From JAQGMO01 sp050954505 (GTDB lineage: Bacteria; Pseudomonadota; Gammaproteobacteria; Burkholderiales; Burkholderiaceae_D), in the NCBI GenBank assembly GCA_050954505.1, contig JBPBPY010000309.1, positions 1 through 18,028 on the forward strand: DNA of 18,028 bases, given 5' to 3'. The first letter of the stretch is position 1; every line of letters starts with the position of its first letter. The notes beneath the pieces were generated by a model. The model saw nothing but the letters and a program-made list of their open reading frames with translations, was not told the origin of the DNA and did not search any database. The position numbers and the translations under genes were made by a program. Below, piece after piece: positions 17,918-18,028 of the stretch.

Positions 17918-18028
17918 AACCCTGGAAAAACCAGGTGTTTTGCCAGGATGCGCTGGCCGGCCTGGCGCGCATACCCGATGGCGCCGTGGACTTGATGATC
18001 GCCGATCCGCCCTACAACCTGGGCAAGG
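17908..18028 (+). CDS. Site-specific DNA methyltransferase (N6-adenine/N4-cytosine), N-terminal fragment
   Basis: Forty codons are visible before the window ends. A VFCQDALAGLARIPDGAVDLM run (residues 10-30, allowing family variation) leads into the catalytic motif IV ADPPYNLGK (32-40, DPPY at 33-36). This near-N-terminal DPPY, ahead of where motif I would be, is the order of beta-class amino-methyltransferases such as CcrM-type and many restriction-linked enzymes. GGGG at 17898-17901 may be the ribosome site. The frame is open further upstream, so an earlier start cannot be ruled out. Whether it is solitary or has a restriction partner cannot be seen. In related genomes hisC or another his gene often follows hisD, so this may be an insertion. 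Confidence 0.85.
   Translation, partial: MAVKPWKNQVFCQDALAGLARIPDGAVDLMIADPPYNLGK

Overview
The window reads as chromosomal DNA of a GC-rich betaproteobacterium, most likely Burkholderiales and probably Oxalobacteraceae (Herbaspirillum/Janthinobacterium/Massilia-like). The grounds are the protein sequences, the GC-rich third codon positions, the order mla operon - ABC-2 exporter - bolA - murA - hisG - hisD, and a short-form HisG. The placement is by recognition only; no database search was possible. All convincing genes are on the + strand.

Layout. (1) 2-5860: glutamate synthase, with the large subunit gltB (5' end outside the window) and the small subunit gltD. A 315-bp gap between them carries a 15-bp tandem repeat and a strong hairpin. 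A probable terminator follows gltD. (2) 5996-7375: a 459-aa protein unrelated to its neighbours. Its C-terminal half resembles the Pseudomonas syringae type III effector HopA1 (HopPsyA). This is the most unusual gene in the window: a probable horizontally acquired or lineage-specific effector between two housekeeping blocks, with no chaperone gene and no recognisable hrp/PIP box beside it. (3) 7620-11576: a complete phospholipid-transport (Mla) operon in the order mlaF-E-D-A-C-B, covering the inner-membrane ABC machine, the periplasmic carrier and the outer-membrane lipoprotein. (4) 11811-13534: an ABC-2 exporter pair of the YadG/YadH type, ending in a terminator. (5) 13803-17804: a BolA/IbaG protein, then murA, hisG and hisD closely packed. 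MurA carries an unusual tail of about 57 residues that runs into the hisG start. (6) 17801-18028: a possible 38-codon ORF coupled to the hisD stop, and the first 40 codons of a DNA methyltransferase with a DPPY motif, cut by the window edge.

How the genes fit together. GltB/GltD assimilate ammonia. MlaA-F maintain outer-membrane lipid asymmetry. MurA makes the first committed peptidoglycan intermediate. HisG and HisD are the first and last enzymes of histidine synthesis. The window is therefore mostly envelope and core metabolism, with two accessory-looking genes, the HopA1-like protein and the methyltransferase. A recurring background feature is that several intergenic gaps carry a short tandem repeat, each with a different unit (15, 8, 12, 9 and 11 bp).
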